A DNA stretch of 32,853 bases from Streptomyces ipomoeae 91-03. GTDB lineage: Bacteria > Actinomycetota > Actinomycetes > Streptomycetales > Streptomycetaceae. The stretch's first letter is position 1. The number at the start of each line of letters is the position of its first letter. The notes under the pieces are model-generated. The model was not told where the DNA came from. It did not search any database and was given only the letters and a program-made list of their open reading frames with translations. The position numbers and the translations under genes were made by a program. Of this stretch, positions 29,056 through 32,853 are shown piece by piece. The stretch lies in assembly GCF_000317595.1 (NCBI RefSeq), contig NZ_AEJC01000029.1:1-32853 (forward strand). Reading direction: 5' to 3'.

Positions 29056-30122
29056 GGGGACGGGCTCCTCAGAAACGGGGGCGCCTGCAGCGCCCCTTTC
29101 AGCCCCCTGCCGAGCGCCTCGCGGGCCAGGGCCACAGCACCCTGGCAACCATCGACCACCGGGGCGATCGCAAGGCCAAGGTGAGCCATTCGCTCGGTGA
29201 ACGGGGTCAACAGGGGCCCATCGGGGGCGAGCAACCCACCCGTGACGACGAGCGGTTCACCCTCGCGGGGCGCCAACGCGACCACCATGTCGGCCAGCGC
29301 TCCCCCGGCCTCCCGAAGGATCTCCGAAGCGACAACGTCCTTCTCCTCGGCGGCCCGAGTGACCAGCGGAGCAAGGGCGGCAAGATGGGTCGGCGGCCTG
29401 TCCATGACGGCAGGGAGCAGGTGGGCGCGATATGCGGCGCGCTGCGCCGGGCTCCAGCTCGGGTCACGAACGTCGCCCTCATCGCCGTACGCCCCCTGGG
29501 GCAAGGTCTCCCCCGGCAGGGCAAGCGCCCGACCGACCGCAGTCGCCAGCGCCGTGGGCCGCCCCCGCCCGTCCGCCGCCCGCAAGGCCGCCCGAACCGC
29601 ACTACGCCCGATCCAGAACCCGCCGCCGTCATCCCCGAGCAGCCACCCATCGCCGCCGGAAGTCGCGACGAGCACCCGATCGGCGATCCGCGCCGCGACG
29701 GCCCCCGTGCCGGCCACCAAGGCGAGCCCATCGGCAGGGTGACCCGGCGCTCCGGCGAACGCGGCCTCGATGTCGCTGTAGGTCTCGACCGAACGCGGGG
29801 CGATACCGACGCGCTCCAGCGCGGCGGTGAGGGCGTCCTGCGCCCGAACCCGGCCCGGCTCGTCCGCAGGACTGCGCGCCGCACCGGCGAAACCGCCGGC
29901 CACCGCCACCGCGCGGCCACGCAACGCCTCCGGCACCGCACCCGCGATCGCCTCGGCGAGGTGGTCGATCAGCTCCGGCACAGGCACGGTCAGCGCGTTG
30001 CCCGGCCCGGCGACGCCCTCCCCCCGCGGTCGGCCCTCGCGCGCGGACGCGCACACCGCACGCGTACGGGTGCCGCCGGCGTCGATGCCGACCACGAGTT
30101 CTTGGTTCAAATCACTATTCAT
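29052..30122 (-). CDS. BadF/BcrA-type sugar kinase, N-acetylglucosamine-kinase-like
   Basis: A 356-residue ASKHA-fold kinase. VVGIDAGGTRTRAV is the phosphate-1 loop, then YSDIEAAFAGA, the phosphate-2 loop LVAGTGAVAARI, the GDGWLLGDDGGGFWIGRSAVRAAL motif characteristic of eukaryotic-type GlcNAc kinases, and LVVTGGLLAP (adenosine loop). The family phosphorylates GlcNAc or glucosamine at O6, which fits the product of the hexosaminidases nearby. The ATG at 30122 lacks a clear Shine-Dalgarno; a longer start at 30146 would cross the divergent promoter. It is the first gene of a minus-strand pair with the GH3 gene and divergent from the GH5 gene. Confidence 0.85.
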   Translation of the reverse strand: MNSDLNQELVVGIDAGGTRTRAVCASAREGRPRGEGVAGPGNALTVPVPELIDHLAEAIAGAVPEALRGRAVAVAGGFAGAARSPADEPGRVRAQDALTAALERVGIAPRSVETYSDIEAAFAGAPGHPADGLALVAGTGAVAARIADRVLVATSGGDGWLLGDDGGGFWIGRSAVRAALRAADGRGRPTALATAVGRALALPGETLPQGAYGDEGDVRDPSWSPAQRAAYRAHLLPAVMDRPPTHLAALAPLVTRAAEEKDVVASEILREAGGALADMVVALAPREGEPLVVTGGLLAPDGPLLTPFTERMAHLGLAIAPVVDGCQGAVALAREALGRGLKGALQAPPFLRSPSP

Positions 30123-30151
30123 TGCAGCCCATGGTGGTTGATACATTCGCC
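30101..30151. promoter_or_regulatory. Operator-like motifs between the kinase and GH5 genes
   Basis: On the minus strand 30116-30101 reads AGTGATTTGAACCAAG, matching the GTGATTTGAWCCAA core before the importer and 11 of 16 positions of the palindrome before the SIS gene. On the plus strand GGTTGATACATTCGCC (30136-30151) matches the left and right ends of the GH38 site. A TACATT -10-like hexamer (30142-30147) overlaps the second motif. This short divergent region would control kinase-GH3 leftward and GH5 rightward. Confidence 0.5.
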
Positions 30152-31444
30152 GCAGACAAGGTCCCTGGAGTGTTCCGAGGCCCCGAGGAGGACGCCATCA
30201 GCACGCCCCCGCCCGCTCCCGAACTCCGCTTCGGCGTCAACTACACCCCGCGTCGCGGCTGGTTCCACGCATGGCACGACTTCGAACCGCGGTTCGCCCG
30301 GGAGGACCTGGCGCAGATCGCCGGGCTGGGCCTCGATCACGTACGGGTCTTCCATCTGTGGCCGCTCCTCCAGCCCAACCGCAGCGTGGTCCGCAGGTCC
30401 GCCGTGGACCAGCTCTGTCAGCTGGTGGACATGGCCGCCGAGTTCGGTCTGGACGTCCTCGTGGACGGTGTGCAGGGCCATCTGTCGAGCTTCGACTTCT
30501 ACCCGGAGTGGACGCGCGGCTGGCACCACCGCAATGTGTTCACCGACCCCGACGCGATCGAGGCGCAGGCGACCCTGCTGCGCACCCTCGGCCAGGCCCT
30601 GGCCTCCCGCCCGAACCTCATCGGCCTGCAGCTCGGCAACGAGCTCAACAACCTGGTCGAGCACAACCCGGTGACGGCGGCGGAGGTGGACCACTACCTG
30701 GACACGCTGCTCGCGGCGGCCCGTGAGGGGCTGGGCGAGGGCGGGGGCCTGGTCACGCACTCCGCGTACGACGCCGCCTGGTACGGCGACGACCACCCCT
30801 TCACCCCCGAGGCCTCGGCCCGCAAGGGCGACCTCACCACCGTCCACCCCTGGGTGTTCTCCGGCAACTGCGCCCGCCGCTACGGGCCCCGCTCCCCGCA
30901 GGTGCTGCACCTCGCCGAGTACGGGACCGAGCTGGCCAAGGCGTACGCCACCGACCCCGCCCGCCCGGTCTGGGTGCAGGAGACCGGCGCGCCCGAGCCG
31001 CACATCCCGGCCGCCGACGCGCCCGACTTCGCCCGCGCGACCCTCCTGAACGCGGCGGACTGCACCGGCCTGTGGGGCGTCACCTGGTGGTGCTCCCACG
31101 ACGTGGACCGCTCCCTCGCCGACTTCCCCGAACTCGAGTACACCCTGGGCCTGTTCGACTCCACGGGCCGCCCGAAGCCGATCGCCCACGCCCTCGCGGA
31201 GACGGTGGCGGAGCTGCGCGCCAAGCCGGGTCGTTCCGCGTCCGTGCCGGTCAGGGAGACCGCGCTGGCCCTGGACCGCACCCCGGCGACGCGGTCGGTG
31301 TCCGGGCCCGGAGGCACCTTCTTCGAGACATGGATGCGGCTGCGGGAGGAGGGGGCGCGGCCGGCGGTGGTGCTCGCGGAGCGGGCGGAGGACACGGAGT
31401 ATCTGGCGGCGCGGGGTATCACACAGGTGATCCACGCGGAGTGA
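30131..31444 (+). CDS. GH5 glycoside hydrolase, subfamily-18-like (Man-beta-1,4-GlcNAc beta-mannosidase candidate)
   Basis: A GH5-type (beta/alpha)8 barrel without a signal peptide. It opens RFGVNYTPRRGWFHAWHDF, then LGLDHVRVFHLWPLLQPN, VDGVQGHLSSFDF, the acid/base Glu171 in LQLGNELNN and the nucleophile Glu284 in WVQETGAPEP (numbered from the ATG at 30131). The pattern resembles GH5 subfamily 18, whose characterised bifidobacterial member splits Man-beta-1,4-GlcNAc, the core left after high-mannose N-glycans are cut and trimmed. The true start is doubtful. The ATG at 30131 lies only nine bases from the divergent kinase start and inside the operator region. An ideal GAGGAGG (30185-30191) instead precedes an in-frame ATC at 30197, ten residues before the conserved RFGVNYTP. 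From that start the protein has 415 residues. Confidence 0.87.
   Translation: MVVDTFAADKVPGVFRGPEEDAISTPPPAPELRFGVNYTPRRGWFHAWHDFEPRFAREDLAQIAGLGLDHVRVFHLWPLLQPNRSVVRRSAVDQLCQLVDMAAEFGLDVLVDGVQGHLSSFDFYPEWTRGWHHRNVFTDPDAIEAQATLLRTLGQALASRPNLIGLQLGNELNNLVEHNPVTAAEVDHYLDTLLAAAREGLGEGGGLVTHSAYDAAWYGDDHPFTPEASARKGDLTTVHPWVFSGNCARRYGPRSPQVLHLAEYGTELAKAYATDPARPVWVQETGAPEPHIPAADAPDFARATLLNAADCTGLWGVTWWCSHDVDRSLADFPELEYTLGLFDSTGRPKPIAHALAETVAELRAKPGRSASVPVRETALALDRTPATRSVSGPGGTFFETWMRLREEGARPAVVLAERAEDTEYLAARGITQVIHAE
30185..30199 (+). promoter_or_regulatory. Ribosome-binding site pointing to a possible ATC start
   Basis: GAGGAGG (30185-30191) is followed, after five bases, by ATC (30197-30199) in the GH5 frame. 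No ATG, GTG or TTG stands at that distance. Either ATC is used as a rare initiation codon, or a former ATG/GTG mutated and initiation now occurs at the GTG 30170 or ATG 30131, which have no such site. Confidence 0.45.
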
Positions 31445-31458
31445 GCGTGAGGTGCACG

Positions 31459-31495
31459 GGTGCCCATGGCGAGACCCGCTCCCGCCGTGGGCGCC
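31459..31495. terminator. Strong hairpin terminator between convergent genes
   Basis: GGTGCCCATGGC (31459-31470) and GCCGTGGGCGCC (31484-31495) pair over 12 bases with two G-U wobbles and a 13-base loop. It lies in the 106-bp gap between the GH5 gene and the convergent GH3 gene, so it can serve both. There is no U-tract, as is common in Streptomyces. Confidence 0.6.
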
Positions 31496-31550
31496 CCGGC
31501 AGCGCCGACCCACAGCCGGTCGGAAGCCGGAAGTACGAAACCGAGCCCCG

Positions 31551-32853
31551 TCACACCGCCCCGACCAGCGCCTCCGCCACCGCCCGCAGATTGACCCGGC
31601 CCCGCCCGTAGGCGTGCACGGAGTCCTTCTCCCCCGGCTCGGGCAACCCCGTCGACACCCGTACCGCATCCGGCCGTGCGGCCAGCAGCGCGTCGCGCAG
31701 TCGCCGCTGCCAGGGGTGCAGGCCGGCATCGCAGACGGCGACCACCAGGGGTCGCCCCTCGGCCGCCCTCAGCGCCTGCGCCACAACAGTGCCCGGGTCC
31801 CCCGGCTGCCCGGCGACGGCCGTCCCGGTGGCCGTCGGGTCGAGGGCGCGCAGCGCGGTGAGAAGGTCCTCGCCGCCCCAGTTGAGGGCGGGGTGCGGCG
31901 GCGGGAAGAGGTCGACGACATGGGCGCCGGGCACGGGCGGCGGCAGCGGCCCCCCGCTCCGTACGGCCCGGCGCGCCGCGTCGAGGCCAGCGGCGCCGTC
32001 CCAGCGGGCCACCGTCTGCCGGGCGGGCGGGGCCGCGTACCGCTTGGCGAGGCGCACCACTCGTCCGGCGGCCTCCGTGACCCGCTCCTCGGAGAGTTCC
32101 CCGGAGGCCAGGGCGTCGAGCACCGCGTCCCGGCAGGCGAGGGTCGTGTCGAGATCGGGTACGGCGACGATGACCTGGTCGGCTCCGGCGGCGAGAGCGA
32201 GACGGGCGCCGGCCGCCTCGCCGTAGCGGTCGGCGATGGCCTTCATCTCCAGCGCGTCGCTCACCAGCACACCGTCGAAGCCGAGTTCGTCGCGGAGCAG
32301 GTCGCCGAGGATACGCGGGCTGAGGGTGGCGGGGCGGTCGGGGTCCAGGGCAGGGAAGACCACGTGGGCGCTCATCAGCATCGGCACGCCCGCGGAGATC
32401 GCCGCCCGGAAGGGGGCGAGGTCGAGTTCGGCGTACGGCCGTGGGTCGACGGCGAGTTCGTGGTGGCTGTCGGTGACCGTGCCGCCGTGGCCGGGGAAGT
32501 GCTTGGCGCAGGAGGCGATGCCGCGTGACTCGGTGGCGGCGATCCAGGCGTGCAGGTGCCGGGAGACGAGCTCGGGGTCCGAGCCGAAGGAGCGGGTGCG
32601 GACGATCGGGTTCTCGGGCCGCCGCTGGACGTCGGCGACCGGGGCGTAGGAGACGGTGATGCCGAGCGTGGCGAGGTGCCCGGCGAGCGCGTCGGCGCAG
32701 TAGGCGGTGAGCGCCGGGTCGTCGACGACACCGAGGGCCCAGTTGCCGGGTACCTCGGGGGCGCCCGCGCCCGCCAGGTGGCCGATGCCGCCGCCCTCGT
32801 TGTCGATGGCCACCAGCAGATCGGGGCGCAGCGCCCTGAGCGTGCCGGTGAGT
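31551..32853 (-). CDS. GH3 beta-N-acetylhexosaminidase, NagZ-like (start beyond window)
   Basis: The frame stays open to the last base, so the N-terminus lies outside. Visible are LLVAIDNEGGGIGHL, YAPVADVQRRPENPIVRTRSFG, the KHFPGHGGTVTDSHHEL signature with the catalytic Asp-His pair of GH3 N-acetylglucosaminidases, MLMSAHVVFPALD and the nucleophile region FDGVLVSDALEMKAI. After about residue 300 of the visible part comes an extra C-terminal domain typical of Streptomyces members. It would remove non-reducing beta-GlcNAc, for instance from chitobiose or muropeptide fragments. It lies next to the N-glycan-type genes and converges on the GH5 gene, but its own promoter is outside the window, so membership in the regulon cannot be judged. 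Confidence 0.9.
   Translation of the reverse strand, partial: LTGTLRALRPDLLVAIDNEGGGIGHLAGAGAPEVPGNWALGVVDDPALTAYCADALAGHLATLGITVSYAPVADVQRRPENPIVRTRSFGSDPELVSRHLHAWIAATESRGIASCAKHFPGHGGTVTDSHHELAVDPRPYAELDLAPFRAAISAGVPMLMSAHVVFPALDPDRPATLSPRILGDLLRDELGFDGVLVSDALEMKAIADRYGEAAGARLALAAGADQVIVAVPDLDTTLACRDAVLDALASGELSEERVTEAAGRVVRLAKRYAAPPARQTVARWDGAAGLDAARRAVRSGGPLPPPVPGAHVVDLFPPPHPALNWGGEDLLTALRALDPTATGTAVAGQPGDPGTVVAQALRAAEGRPLVVAVCDAGLHPWQRRLRDALLAARPDAVRVSTGLPEPGEKDSVHAYGRGRVNLRAVAEALVGAV

Overview
The window is chromosomal DNA from a high-GC actinomycete, almost certainly a Streptomyces. The grounds are strong third-position GC bias, many GTG/TTG starts, ATGA/GTGA stop-start overlaps, twin-arginine and lipobox export signals, a tripeptidyl-aminopeptidase-type secreted S33 hydrolase, and a small palindromic repeat of a kind I associate with Streptomyces genomes. 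There are no rRNA, tRNA, IS or CRISPR features.

Left part (1-5292, + strand): a tightly packed operon for a nucleotide-activated heptose and its transfer. It runs from a 5'-truncated SIS-domain isomerase (GmhA-like) to a bifunctional heptose-phosphate kinase/adenylyltransferase (HldE), a GT9 heptosyltransferase-type enzyme and two paralogous GT2 enzymes. Tandem repeats have grown at the gene junctions: a 13-residue acidic repeat at the isomerase C-terminus, a seven-unit ladder of Shine-Dalgarno plus start-codon cassettes between hldE and the GT9 gene, and a 27-bp repeat at the end of the last GT2 gene.

Middle part (5382-13120): unrelated housekeeping and accessory genes. They are a PAS-PP2C (SpoIIE/RsbU-type) phosphatase, a secreted S33 hydrolase, a Tat/lipobox beta-carbonic anhydrase, an AraC regulator with a GyrI-like sensor domain, a two-domain VOC protein and a SAM methyltransferase. 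Two decayed gene remnants flank the AraC gene: a GH114-like fragment and a DUF1932-type dehydrogenase fragment with a one-base frameshift.

Right part (13148 to the end): a glycan-foraging locus that looks built for N-glycan (high-mannose) breakdown products. It holds a secreted GH84 hexosaminidase fused to a beta-propeller, a SIS protein divergent from an RpiR-family regulator, a large GH38 alpha-mannosidase coupled to a small SurA-like protein, a CUT1 sugar importer without its ATPase, a GH3 glycosidase with a BadF-type GlcNAc-kinase-like gene, a GH5 enzyme resembling subfamily 18 (Man-beta-1,4-GlcNAc beta-mannosidase) and a second, NagZ-like GH3 that runs off the window. Related short operator-like motifs (core GATTGAAYCA / ATGAATGAATC) sit in front of five of these transcription units and of nothing else I noticed. 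The simplest model is one RpiR-controlled regulon that imports mannose/GlcNAc oligosaccharides, trims mannose (GH38, then GH5), splits GlcNAc linkages (GH84, GH3) and phosphorylates GlcNAc. Functions are inferred from family resemblance and motifs read by eye; no database search was run.
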